Shown: positions 1 to 7,449, numbered from the stretch's first letter. The stretch: DNA of 17,937 nucleotides from Methylococcaceae bacterium (GCA_030699345.1 JAUYMX010000200.1:1-17937), one strand, 5' to 3'. The notes: generated from the letters alone by a model not told the origin. Made by a program: numbers and translations.

Positions 1-286
1 ACGTTGAAATGACGTTACGCAGATCGTTTGCTACTGGCGAGTTCAGCGCTAGCAATGTCATTACTTCATTATCAATCTCAAGTTGATAATGGTTGATTTC
101 TTTGCTTTTCGACATGATTTTTTGTGCCAATTTAATTTCGCCATGATCAAACGCCTGCATGGTCTGATCCAGCTGATACATTACAAGCCCCATCATTTCT
201 ATCACTAAGCTGTGCAAATGGCCCAGCTCGCTATCAAACAAATGTAACGTATGTGGTTTACTAAAACCGTCGATTTGAATTGTCAT
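1..286 (-). CDS. phoU: PhoU-type phosphate signalling regulator, partial (N-terminal 95 residues)
   Basis: The minus strand from the ATG at 286-284 stays open to the left edge, so only the first 95 codons are present. The translation has the PhoU layout: a helical repeat with MMGLVMYQLDQTMQAFDHGE, then an alternating helix with INHYQLEIDNEVMTLLAL, then SPVANDLRNVIST. This matches the first PhoU three-helix repeat, whose hallmark is LALxxPVAxDLRxVI. PhoU links the PstSCAB phosphate transporter to the PhoR-PhoB two-component system and represses the Pho regulon when phosphate is plentiful. The gene is not preceded here by pst genes. It follows a terminator and has its own Pho-box-like promoter, so it probably forms its own transcript. 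Family assignment is firm; the missing C-terminal half cannot be judged. Confidence 0.9.
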   Translation of the reverse strand, partial: MTIQIDGFSKPHTLHLFDSELGHLHSLVIEMMGLVMYQLDQTMQAFDHGEIKLAQKIMSKSKEINHYQLEIDNEVMTLLALNSPVANDLRNVIST

Positions 287-328
287 GGAATGCTATTCTC
301 AATAGATTGCCCAGTAATCATAATTTTC

Positions 329-363
329 AATTTAAACCTTAAAATATTACAAAATGATGACAA
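329..363 (-). promoter_or_regulatory. Putative Pho box and -10 element upstream of phoU
   Basis: Read on the minus strand, 363-346 is TTGTCATCATTTTGTAAT. It has two 7-base half sites separated by 4 bases and matches the CTGTCAT consensus 6/7 and 5/7. Eleven bases downstream is TAAATT (334-329) as a -10 element. This is the geometry of PhoB-activated promoters, where the box replaces the -35. Transcription would start about 35 bases before the phoU ATG. Autogenous PhoB control of phoU is normal for the regulon. The -10 is only 4/6, so this is a good candidate rather than a certainty. Confidence 0.5.
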
Positions 364-374
364 GAATTAGGGTT

Positions 375-409
375 GTAGGATGGGTAGAGCATCGCGAAAC
401 CCATCCTAC
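375..409. repeat. REP-like palindromic repeat unit
   Basis: GTAGGATGGGT (375-385) and ACCCATCCTAC (399-409) form a perfect 11-bp inverted repeat with a 13-base loop. The sequence closely resembles a common dispersed intergenic palindrome in proteobacteria, typically GTAGGATGGGT plus an A/G-rich loop plus ACCCATCC. It lies between phoU and the neighbouring gdpd terminator, where such units usually sit. The resemblance is from memory and copy number cannot be seen here. Confidence 0.55.
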
Positions 410-448
410 GGCACTGAGGTACGAAGCCCACCACAAAAATCGTAAGGC

Positions 449-482
449 AAAAAAAACCCGGCACATCTGCGCCGGGTTTTCG
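449..482 (-). terminator. Rho-independent terminator of the gdpd transcript
   Basis: AAAACCCGGC (453-462) and GCCGGGTTTT (471-480) form a perfect 10-bp stem with an 8-base loop. On the minus strand the stem is followed by an uninterrupted T run (complement of the A run at 449-456). It lies about 20 bases beyond the stop codon of the glycerophosphodiesterase gene. The plus-strand T tail is short, so minus-strand termination is the main function. Confidence 0.85.
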
Positions 483-501
483 TTGCTGCAATTACCTCAG
501 C

Positions 502-1767
502 TTACTTGTCATGGCGACGGTCATGGTCTTCATGTTCATCATGGTGATGTTGGCATTGTCCCAATGAACTGACGTTGCTGGCATTGATCGATGCATCGCG
601 ACCTGCAACACCGGTATCGGCGAAGTCTGTAAACAAGCCGTCGACGCCTAAATCAAAGTAATAGGTTATTTCTTGTTTAGGATCGGTAAAGCCGTAACCG
701 CTGGCGTCGTTACGGAAGGTCCAGGTGTGGACCAATAAGCCTTTGTCGTGAGCTAATTCCACCACACCGGTGCTGCCGTCGACGCGGCGGTCGTTGATGG
801 TGATTTTGCCATCGCCGTTGCGGTCGATGCCGTCAGCAACGGTTTTAACCAAATAAGGCTTCCATGGCCCGACGGCATCGGCATAGGATTTAACGAAATC
901 CAAACCCTCATTGGTCAACAAGTCAGCAAACGTACGTTGATCGCCCTTTACCACGAAGTCATACGGTTGTTTATAAGGTGCAACCAGTGAAATTGAGCCA
1001 TCGGCATTAACATCGTCGGCATCAAGCAATTGGACCAATTGGATGTCGGTTTTACGGCTTAAGTATTGCAGGTTGCTGACTTCAAAAGACTGAATAAAAA
1101 CCGGCGCGCAGGCGCTGTTACCGTAGGCTTTATGCAATTTTTTCAGCAGTTTGTTTTCGAAAAGGTTCAAGCCAAACAGCGGTTTACCCTTAGCATTTTT
1201 CAGATTGGCGTGATAAGTGGAATGCTTGATTTCAGGATAGATGCCGATGCTGCGACCGGTTTTTTTGCTTTGGCTCTTGGCCAGCGCAATGACTTCATCC
1301 AGGGTTGGAATTTGATATAAGCCATCGTACTGTTTATCGCGACCACGGGTTTGAATGGCGCGAAGAGTTTTTATTTCATTCAAAGTAAAATCGCTGGCAA
1401 ACCAGTCGTTAGTTTCAACCCCATCAACTAGGCGCGTAGTTTTGCGATCGGCAAATTCCGGGTGACTGGCAACGTCAGTGGTGCCGCCTATCATCGGTTC
1501 GTGGCGGGCAATCAACTGGCCGTCTTTGGTCAGCACTAAATCGGGTTCGATAAAATCAACACCCATTTCAATCGCCAGCGTGTAGCCTTCGATAGTGTGT
1601 TCAGGGCGATAACCGGCAGCGCCACGGTGCCCGATGACGATTGGGCCGGTTTTGATTTGATCCAAATGTTCTTGATGATGTGGCCGGGCATTTGCGCTGC
1701 TTTGCACGCCAAGTATCGCCAGCGTCGCGGCAGTAAGAACGGTTACTTTATAAAGTTGTTTCAACAT
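502..1767 (-). CDS. glpQ: Secreted glycerophosphodiester phosphodiesterase (GlpQ-type)
   Basis: This 421-residue protein hydrolyses glycerophosphodiesters to glycerol-3-phosphate and an alcohol, releasing phosphate and carbon from lipid head groups. A Sec signal peptide (about residues 1-27, ending SSANA) sends it to the periplasm or outside. The GDPD TIM-barrel motifs are intact: GHRGAAGYRPEHT (catalytic His47), FIEPDLVLT (metal ligands Glu74 and Asp76), ARHEP (catalytic His89), YPEIK (about 177-181) and the C-terminal GLFTDFAD. It is longer than E. coli GlpQ (about 358 residues). An insert includes an EF-hand/dockerin-like loop DRNGDGKITIND (315-326), and a His/Asp/Arg-rich tail follows from about 405. 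It lies downstream of phoD on the same strand with a terminator-like hairpin between, and no Pho box was found in the 89-base gap. Expression may be read-through from phoD. Confidence 0.92.
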   Translation of the reverse strand: MLKQLYKVTVLTAATLAILGVQSSANARPHHQEHLDQIKTGPIVIGHRGAAGYRPEHTIEGYTLAIEMGVDFIEPDLVLTKDGQLIARHEPMIGGTTDVASHPEFADRKTTRLVDGVETNDWFASDFTLNEIKTLRAIQTRGRDKQYDGLYQIPTLDEVIALAKSQSKKTGRSIGIYPEIKHSTYHANLKNAKGKPLFGLNLFENKLLKKLHKAYGNSACAPVFIQSFEVSNLQYLSRKTDIQLVQLLDADDVNADGSISLVAPYKQPYDFVVKGDQRTFADLLTNEGLDFVKSYADAVGPWKPYLVKTVADGIDRNGDGKITINDRRVDGSTGVVELAHDKGLLVHTWTFRNDASGYGFTDPKQEITYYFDLGVDGLFTDFADTGVAGRDASINASNVSSLGQCQHHHDEHEDHDRRHDK

Positions 1768-1810
1768 GGTTGGTTGCCTTTTTTAGGGTGATGTTCTGAT
1801 TTTTAGGTTA

Positions 1811-1846
1811 TTAAAAAAGATGCCGGGGGAGCTTGCACTGCCCCGG
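1811..1846 (-). terminator. Hairpin with T run between phoD and gdpd
   Basis: On the minus strand CCGGGG (1846-1841) pairs with CCCCGG (1828-1823), followed after CAT by a T run (complement of the A run at 1813-1818). It sits directly after the phoD stop. A 6-bp GC stem with a 12-base loop is modest, so it may be a partial terminator that lowers but does not block read-through into gdpd. Confidence 0.6.
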
Positions 1847-1856
1847 TACCAATCGA

Positions 1857-3482
1857 TTAATCGCGGTCTTGGTCACGATCATATTCACGATCGCGTTTGT
1901 GTTCCGCTTCAGCAGGTAAGGTTTTGCTGAACACGGTTGCGCCGTCAATGTCTTTTAAATCAACCGTCATTGCCCGGCTGCGTTTGTCGATGTTGACTTC
2001 ACCAAAGAACTGCAAGCCTGCATAAGGTGACAGATTGACTTGGCCCGCTGGCGGCGCCTTGGTGAATACCACTTGCGGGCCGAAAGTGGCGTCAGTGCTG
2101 TTAGGTCCAAATGAACCGGCGTTCAAAGGCCCGGCAACAAATTCCCAAAACGGTTTAAAGTCTTTGGATTGCGCCTTGGCAGGATCGTAATAATGGGCGG
2201 CGGCATAATGCACGTCGGCGGTTAACCAAACAATGTTGTTCACATGCTCGTGTTTGATAAATTTCAGCAGGCGGGCAATTTCCAACTCACGACCGGCGGC
2301 CGGGCCGTTGTTGCCGTTGGCGATGGCTTCCCAGCGTTGCGGCGGGTTGTGATCGAAGTCATCGCTGATGTTCAAACCAATAGGCATATCCGCGGAGATG
2401 ACTTTCCAGGTGGCATTTGAATGTTTAAGTTCGTCTTGCAGCCAAGCCAGTTGCGTTTCACCGAGGAACGCTGTTTCGGCGCTTTCTTTAGTTTGCAGGT
2501 TGCCGGTATTGGGGCCGCGATAACTGCGCATGTCGATCACAAACACGTCCAGCAATTTGCCGTAAGAGATTTTCCGGTAAATGCGTTCGGATTCTTCGGC
2601 ATCGTGCGGACGTAGCGGTGCGTATTCATGAAATGCCTTGCCGGCACGCGCGGTCAGTAACGGCACGTCTTTAACGGTATAGCGACTGTCTTGGCTTAGG
2701 TCTTTGGAATCAGACCAGTTATTGACTACTTCATGATCATCCCATTGCCAGATTTGCGGCACTTCGGCATTGAAGCGGCGCAGGTTTTCATCAAGCAGGT
2801 TGTATTTATAGCGACCACGAAATTCATTGAGTGTTTCGGCGACTTTACTCACTTCAGGGGTGACTAGATTGATCCAGATTTGGCCGTTTTCAGCTGGTTT
2901 GCTGGCAGGAATCGGACCATCGGAATACACACTATCGCCGCTTTGAATAAAGAATTGCGGTTCAACTTTGCGCATGGCTTCATAGATTTTCATGCCGCCG
3001 AAGCTTTCGTTGATACCAAAGCCTTGCCCGGCCGTATCACCGCCCCAGACGAAACGGATGTCGTCACGCTTGCCGATGGTGTGGAAATGACCGGTAACAG
3101 GCTCACTTTTGCCACGGGCATTGGTGAGGTCTTCAAACCAGACTTTCACGTAAACATCTTTACCTTGAGGGAGACCGACCAAATCTTGTCTGGCGGTAAA
3201 ATCAGTGTCTTCTAGTGCATGCGGGCCGCGGATAGTCTTGGCATCAGTAAAGTTTTCGTCAAAGGCATACTCTACAAACATTCGAGCCGGACGATCGGCA
3301 CGGCTCCAAATCATCGCGCGTCCTGGCGCCAAATCGCCAATTTGTATGCCTTGTTCCATCAACGGCACGTCGTTAGCACTAACATCGGCAGCTAATGACA
3401 ACAGTAAAGGCAACGCGGTGATTACTGCCGTCACACTTTTAGATCGCAAAAAACTATGGGGAGGATTAATTAAGCTGCGCAT
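1857..3482 (-). CDS. phoD: Secreted PhoD-family alkaline phosphatase/phosphodiesterase
   Basis: This 541-residue exported metallophosphatase releases inorganic phosphate from phosphate mono- and diesters. A Sec-like signal peptide spans about 1-37 (hydrophobic VITALPLLLSLAA). No twin-arginine motif is visible, although many PhoD proteins are Tat substrates. The PhoD N-terminal beta domain follows (about 40-135, with GDLAPGRAMIWSRAD). The catalytic domain shows the metal-binding motifs GGDTAGQG (Asp149), SGDSVYSDG (Asp183, Tyr186), WQWDDHEVVNNW (Asp249/His250, Asn254/255) and WLTADVHYAAAHYYDP (about 419-434). The start is supported by AGGAG eight bases upstream. The last 15 residues are almost entirely Arg, Asp, Glu, His and Lys, echoing the charged tail of the neighbouring GDPD. 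A Pho box lies upstream. Family and export are clear; exact substrate range is not. Confidence 0.93.
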   Translation of the reverse strand: MRSLINPPHSFLRSKSVTAVITALPLLLSLAADVSANDVPLMEQGIQIGDLAPGRAMIWSRADRPARMFVEYAFDENFTDAKTIRGPHALEDTDFTARQDLVGLPQGKDVYVKVWFEDLTNARGKSEPVTGHFHTIGKRDDIRFVWGGDTAGQGFGINESFGGMKIYEAMRKVEPQFFIQSGDSVYSDGPIPASKPAENGQIWINLVTPEVSKVAETLNEFRGRYKYNLLDENLRRFNAEVPQIWQWDDHEVVNNWSDSKDLSQDSRYTVKDVPLLTARAGKAFHEYAPLRPHDAEESERIYRKISYGKLLDVFVIDMRSYRGPNTGNLQTKESAETAFLGETQLAWLQDELKHSNATWKVISADMPIGLNISDDFDHNPPQRWEAIANGNNGPAAGRELEIARLLKFIKHEHVNNIVWLTADVHYAAAHYYDPAKAQSKDFKPFWEFVAGPLNAGSFGPNSTDATFGPQVVFTKAPPAGQVNLSPYAGLQFFGEVNIDKRSRAMTVDLKDIDGATVFSKTLPAEAEHKRDREYDRDQDRD

Positions 3483-3517
3483 GGCGATAGCTCCTGGGCT
3501 GGATTGATGAGGCCCAG

Positions 3518-3552
3518 AGTATAAGCAGGGGTAAATGACAGGATGATTAAAG
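3518..3552 (-). promoter_or_regulatory. Pho box and -10 promoter of phoD
   Basis: On the minus strand 3552-3535 reads CTTTAATCATCCTGTCAT: an upstream half site with 5/7 and a promoter-proximal half site with 7/7 matches to CTGTCAT, separated by 4 bases. Exactly 11 bases downstream is TATACT (3523-3518), a 5/6 match to the -10 consensus. This is the standard layout of PhoB-activated class promoters. The predicted start site lies about 30 bases before the phoD start codon. The phosphatase downstream supports the call. Confidence 0.65.
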
Positions 3553-3687
3553 CCGGTCTAATCGCAATTTGAGGTGTTTTCTCAACGGCAGTCTTATCAG
3601 GTAAATTGCAACCGACTTGAAATAAAGCTTTCATCTTAAAGTGCAATGATATTGGCTTTTACAGCTTCGCTCAGGGCATTAACTCTT

Positions 3688-4914
3688 ATGAATCGCGGTT
3701 TCAACACCATTCTTGCGGCACAATTTTTTTCATCACTGGCGGATAACGCGCTTTTATTTGCGGCTATTGCCCTACTCAAACACCTGGATGCCCCCTCCTG
3801 GCAAACACCGGTATTACAACAATTCTTCGTGTTCGCCTTTATCGCACTTGCGCCATTTGTTGGTGCTTTCTCCGATGCATTACCGAAAGGTCGTGTGATG
3901 TTTATCAGCAACACGATCAAGATAGTCGGTTGCTTAGCCATGTTGCTGGGTTTACATCCACTGATTGCTTATGGTTTTGTCGGTATCGGCGCAGCAATGT
4001 ACTCGCCTGCTAAATATGGCATTCTGACCGAATGTCTACCTGCTGATAAATTGATCTGGGCCAATGGCTGGATGGAAGGATTGACCGTTTTAGCCATTAT
4101 TCTAGGTGCCATTTTTGGCGGCTTACTGCTAGGTCATCGGGTAGAGGCTCAAGTCGTCCAGCAACTGGGCGGACTTGCGTTTAATGGCGGCATTGATACC
4201 GCGCCCGAGTTTGCGATTTTTGTCACTCTGGGTCTTTATTTTATCGCGGCGATACTTAATTTTTATATTCCCAAACTACCAATTGAGCACGTTTTACGGA
4301 ATCGGTCACCGGGGTTTCTGATAACAGATTTTTGGCGATGTTTCTTGATCCTCTGGAAAGATCCATTAGGACAGGTATCGCTGGCAGTTTCCTCTCTGTT
4401 CTGGGGGGCTGGAACCAGCTTGCGTTTCATTATTCTCGCCTGGTCGGCATTAGCGCTAGAGCTTGATCTGGAACAAGCAACGCAATTGACTGCAGTTGTC
4501 GCGGTGGGCTTAGCCATTGGCTCAGTAGTGGCAACCAAGGCTGTGCCATTGAAACATGCTGTGAAAGTATTGCCCTTAGGTATCGCCATGGGATTGGTTG
4601 TATTTGGCATGATATACGTCACTGATTGGCGAATGGCAGTGATAATGTTGTTGGTGATTGGCACCCTGGCCGGCAGTTTTTTGATCCCCATGAATGCCTT
4701 GCTGCAACATCGCGGCCATCAACTCATGGGCTCGGGGCACTCGATCGCTGTACAAAACTTCAATGAAAACTTGAGCATTTTAATGATGCTCGGCGCTTAT
4801 GCCTTAATGATTAAGGCCGGGTTGGCGGTGAATACCATCGTGATTGTATTTGGGCTATTTGTATCGTCAGCAATGGCTTGGTTAACCAAAAAACATGGCC
4901 ATGATCAGGATTGA
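3688..4914 (+). CDS. lplT: Lysophospholipid transporter LplT (MFS)
   Basis: This is a major facilitator superfamily protein that flips lysophospholipids, mainly 2-acyl lysophosphatidylethanolamine, across the inner membrane for re-acylation. Diagnostic blocks are AAQFFSSLADNALLFAAIALL near the N-terminus, APFVGAFSDALPKGRVM (loop 2/3), GIGAAMYSPAKYGILTE, and ANGWMEGLTVLAIILGAI. I choose the ATG at 3688 (408 residues) because family members commonly begin MNRGF or MKKGF just before this block. An in-frame ATG at 3646 would add 14 residues without a convincing ribosome site. In many bacteria lplT sits beside or is fused to the acyltransferase gene aas, but no aas is present in this window. It is divergent from the phosphatase cluster. 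Confidence 0.9.
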   Translation: MNRGFNTILAAQFFSSLADNALLFAAIALLKHLDAPSWQTPVLQQFFVFAFIALAPFVGAFSDALPKGRVMFISNTIKIVGCLAMLLGLHPLIAYGFVGIGAAMYSPAKYGILTECLPADKLIWANGWMEGLTVLAIILGAIFGGLLLGHRVEAQVVQQLGGLAFNGGIDTAPEFAIFVTLGLYFIAAILNFYIPKLPIEHVLRNRSPGFLITDFWRCFLILWKDPLGQVSLAVSSLFWGAGTSLRFIILAWSALALELDLEQATQLTAVVAVGLAIGSVVATKAVPLKHAVKVLPLGIAMGLVVFGMIYVTDWRMAVIMLLVIGTLAGSFLIPMNALLQHRGHQLMGSGHSIAVQNFNENLSILMMLGAYALMIKAGLAVNTIVIVFGLFVSSAMAWLTKKHGHDQD

Positions 4915-4996
4915 CAGCAAGGCATTACGGATGTTTTCTTTTTTAGCCGTTCCGGCTACTGATTGCGCTCGCTTTAATGGGTCTTGCATGCACGAT

Positions 4997-5809
4997 TTAC
5001 TTTTCTCTCAGCACAGTCCGGAAACCAATGTGCGAAATCGGCAAATTAGCCTCATGCCCTTCCCGCGCTGAAGGCCGGTAACGTACACAAAAATCACGCC
5101 CACAAAGATGAGAGCCGCCTTTAACCACCATCATCTGGCCGGGATTGGCTGCACTCACCGCAGAGGTTTGGCTGGAATGTTGTTGATGGGCTGCCGTATA
5201 AATATCTTTGGTTTGCTCCCAGGCATTACCGACCATGTCGTAAAGATTAAAGCCGTTAGCGGCATAACAACCTACCGGCGCTAAGCCTGCATTACCGTCT
5301 TCGCTGGTATTGGTTAATGGAAAACTCCCTTGCCAAAAATTAGCCAAGGGTTTTCCATTTGCATCTCTGGGTTCTTTTTCCAGGCTGGTAGCTTGTTGCC
5401 CGGCTTTGGCGGCATATTCCCATTCGGCTTCGGTTGGTAAATCGTGCCCTAACCAATGGGCGTAGGCCTGCGCATCCGCAAGGGTAACCAAAGTAACCGG
5501 GTGATTAGCAATAGGTGAGCTACCGACTCCCGCAGGATGCTGCCAATTGGCCCCTTTGAGATAACGCCACCAAGCGTAAGGACGCTGATTCAGTTCGTCG
5601 ACACTGGGTGTGCCGAATACGACACCCCCGCCCTCCCGCTCTGCTTCGGTGACGTAGCCGGTGGCTTTGACAAACGCCGCGAACTGGGCAACGGTCACCT
5701 CGGTTTGATCAATCCGGAAACTGCCGACCTGCGTTTTGACTTCCGGTCGCTCTTCCTCATAGCCCAAGCTGGTGCCGAAGATAAATTCGCCGCCGTTAAC
5801 TTGTGCCAT
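4997..5809 (-). CDS. Formylglycine-generating enzyme-like (SUMF1/FGE-sulfatase domain) protein, probably 5'-truncated
   Basis: The 270 residues span an FGE-sulfatase domain: GGEFIFGTSLGYEEERPEV, then FRIDQTEVTVAQFAAFVKAT, HPVTLVTLADAQAYAHWLG, LPTEAEWEYAAKAG, YDMVGNAWEQT, and KGGSHLCGRDFCVRYRPSAR ending IGFRTV. Copper-dependent FGEs oxidise a sulfatase active-site Cys to formylglycine using two cysteines in a C-x4-C arrangement. Cys236 and Cys241 fit that position, so catalytic competence is plausible. No signal peptide or upstream N-terminal region is visible. The ATG has no clear Shine-Dalgarno sequence and lies within the end of a Tn3 transposase remnant on the same strand, with an in-frame stop five codons upstream. 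The natural N-terminus may therefore have been lost, leaving it uncertain whether the gene is expressed. No sulfatase gene lies nearby. Confidence 0.82.
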   Translation of the reverse strand: MAQVNGGEFIFGTSLGYEEERPEVKTQVGSFRIDQTEVTVAQFAAFVKATGYVTEAEREGGGVVFGTPSVDELNQRPYAWWRYLKGANWQHPAGVGSSPIANHPVTLVTLADAQAYAHWLGHDLPTEAEWEYAAKAGQQATSLEKEPRDANGKPLANFWQGSFPLTNTSEDGNAGLAPVGCYAANGFNLYDMVGNAWEQTKDIYTAAHQQHSSQTSAVSAANPGQMMVVKGGSHLCGRDFCVRYRPSAREGHEANLPISHIGFRTVLREK

Positions 5810-6530
5810 AAACGAATGCCGTTAGTATCTGCCGACGTTCTTCATCCTCCAGCTTGCTTTCAAGTCCATTTAACGGCCCAAAGAACTGTCCCCAGTTGCC
5901 ACCGCATCGTATTACCCAGCACATCAAGCATCGACAAATCGAGTGCCTGAAATTTCCAAGTCAACGCTTCTTCAACGACCCGAAACCCATTCGATTCTGG
6001 TTTCTTGATAAGCCTTGCCAGTGTTGGTCGGCCGTTGACAATATTGAAATAGGTGTCACTCAGATAGTCCCGGTCAACAGCATTAGCGGCATCAATGAGC
6101 TGAGTGCGAAGATGATCGACGAACGCCTAGCTCTCGACCGACCGACAGACCAACCATTCAGCTAACGCTTTGTTACCCCATCAGTAGACGGCAATGGCTG
6201 CTCGCGGGAATCCGAGTAGGTGTCGCTGCCCACACACAAATATCGGTAAATTTCAGCTCTTGAACCAATTACCGACAGACAAAAACCTCGAACTAACGGC
6301 GGATTACACGACTTGGCTCCAATTTACTGTCACTCTTACCGGTGACAAGTTTCCACCATGTCGCCGGAACCCAGTCCAGATCTTGTGGCGTCACGATAAT
6401 TCCTTGTTTGCCTAACTTGATCTAGTCGGAATGGCGACGGTTGTTAGCCAGAACGAAGGCCAAGGCATTTTCAAATGCTCTTATCTTGACTGGTTACGAC
6501 GAATGGTGACGTGGGGGTACAAATGCTGGA
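5796..6530 (-). pseudogene. Decayed, truncated Tn3-family transposase (TnpA) remnant
   Basis: Reading the minus strand with frame changes gives a continuous Tn3-type TnpA middle region. In order there are TSQDKSI, ENALAFVLANNRRHSD, stop, KLGKQG then DLDWVPATWWKLVTGKSDSK, PSRVIRR, stop, FEVFVC, stop, LVQELKFTD, then VGSDTYSDSREQ, AEWLVCRSVES, stop (about 6127), AFVDHLRTQLIDAA, VNGRPTLARLIKKPESNGF, LSMLDVLGNTMRWQ, then FFGPLNGLESKLEDEERR and a stop at 5798-5796. These match family blocks such as YxELCVxxxLxxxLKxGDxxVxGSxxYxDYREQL and FGPxxGxExKLxDPxxRY. Several stops and frameshifts and loss of both ends show it is dead. The missing part includes the C-terminal catalytic region. No 38-bp terminal repeats were found. 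Similarity stops at the start codon of the FGE-like gene. Confidence 0.8.
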
Positions 6531-6834
6531 CGGATTACGGCAAAAGTGTGGAAATTTGGGCAAGATCAATACAGCACTGCACGTAATTCAACACTCGCTA
6601 AGCAATACCTGCTGAATTACAAACAATTGATTGGTTACAAGACCGGTAAATTGGCGAAAAAACAAGCAACAAAAAATGGCACAATAACTGCTTTATTTAT
6701 ACTTTGATTTGATTATCAACTAGCGCGATTGTTTTTGGACAATATTAAATCCAATACATAAATTATCGCTTCAAGCTGAAGGCGCACTGCTACAGCCGGA
6801 TCGAAGATTCAATAAAGTTAAGGGGCAGACTATC
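6531..6834. other. About 300 bases without a recognisable gene
   Basis: I see no assignable gene. A plus-strand open frame without a clear start runs from 6510 to the TGA at about 6705-6707. It has a Lys/Gln/Tyr-rich translation (for example YLLNYKQLIGYKTGKLAKKQ), but no family was recognised and it may be debris bordering the transposon remnant. The segment from about 6660 to 6770 is AT-rich and holds the best promoter candidate for the following gene. Confidence 0.4.
6735..6763 (+). promoter_or_regulatory. Candidate sigma70 promoter upstream of the interrupted metallopeptidase gene
   Basis: TTGGAC (6735-6740) is followed after 17 bases by ATAAAT (6758-6763), inside an AT-rich stretch and about 70 bases before the GTG start at 6835. 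Both hexamers are imperfect, so this is only a candidate. It could drive the interrupted gene and possibly the whole secretion operon, since no better promoter was seen up to 8480. Confidence 0.3.
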
Positions 6835-7449
6835 GTGTTTAAAATAATTATTAGCTACTCTAGCTTTTTAATACTCTTCTTGGTCGTTAAGACGGGTATC
6901 GCCGACACTACCGAGTTTCACGGGTTTCAAATTAATTCTCAACTGGTTAGTGAACAGCAGAAGAACAATGTTCTGCCATCGCTTGGTAAGCAACTGGACA
7001 TCGTCCAATCGGTGGGGTTGCCTGACGCTGTTGTCGAGTTTTTCAAAGGGATACCTATATTGATTGATCCGGGCTTAACCAGTATGCCCGGGCAATATAC
7101 CAAGCTGAATGGTCAGTGGTTGGTAAGAGTCTCGCCGGTTGTTTTTCCTGAAAATCGGCCCATCGTATTGCACTAATTGCTGCACGCCTATCATCATCGG
7201 GTACTCGGTTCTGCGGATCAAGCTATCGTTAATGCTTACCAAAAAGCCAAACACCCCGGTGTTTATCCAGCAAACTTTCAATCTGCGCATTTCCTGGAAA
7301 ATGCAAAAGAATATTTTGCAGTGATTGGCACGATTTACCTATTCGGCAATATTCAGCAGCCACCATTTAATTGCGCCATCCCCAGTAAGCTGGATCCTGA
7401 ATATCTTGCCTTTCTTGGAGAACAGTTTTCGCCGCATTCGTGTAAATAA
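6835..7449 (+). pseudogene. Exported HExxH metallopeptidase-like gene interrupted by an in-frame stop at the catalytic Glu
   Basis: A GTG start with AGGGG nine bases upstream opens a frame with a signal peptide (about residues 1-23). It continues to ...RPIVLH, meets TAA at 7174-7176, and then continues in the same frame for 91 codons: LLHAYHHRVLG...FLENAKEYFAVIGTIYLFG...FSPHSCK. Restoring GAA for TAA gives VLHELLHAYHH, an HExxH zinc motif, with a downstream ENAKEYFA that could supply the gluzincin Glu ligand. A single G-to-T change explains everything, and the region after the stop has no other damage. The intact protein would be about 204 residues, a small exported metallopeptidase of unknown family. 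As read it yields a 113-residue fragment lacking the active site. A sequencing error is the main alternative. Confidence 0.75.

Noticed and set aside
354..572. Plus-strand 72-codon open frame
   Set aside because: It crosses a REP palindrome and a terminator and its end is antisense to gdpd; composition is not gene-like.
4944..4958. Perfect inverted repeat TAGCCG-TTC-CGGCTA between lplT and the FGE-like gene
   Set aside because: The T run lies before the stem on the plus strand and becomes an A run after it on the minus strand, so it does not fit a terminator for either convergent gene.
5537..6415. Three plus-strand open frames across the FGE 5' end and transposase remnant
   Set aside because: They are antisense to recognisable FGE and TnpA sequence and show no family features.
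7174..7176. Programmed readthrough or recoding at the TAA
   Set aside because: TAA is not a selenocysteine or pyrrolysine codon and no recoding signal was seen; mutation or sequencing error is simpler.
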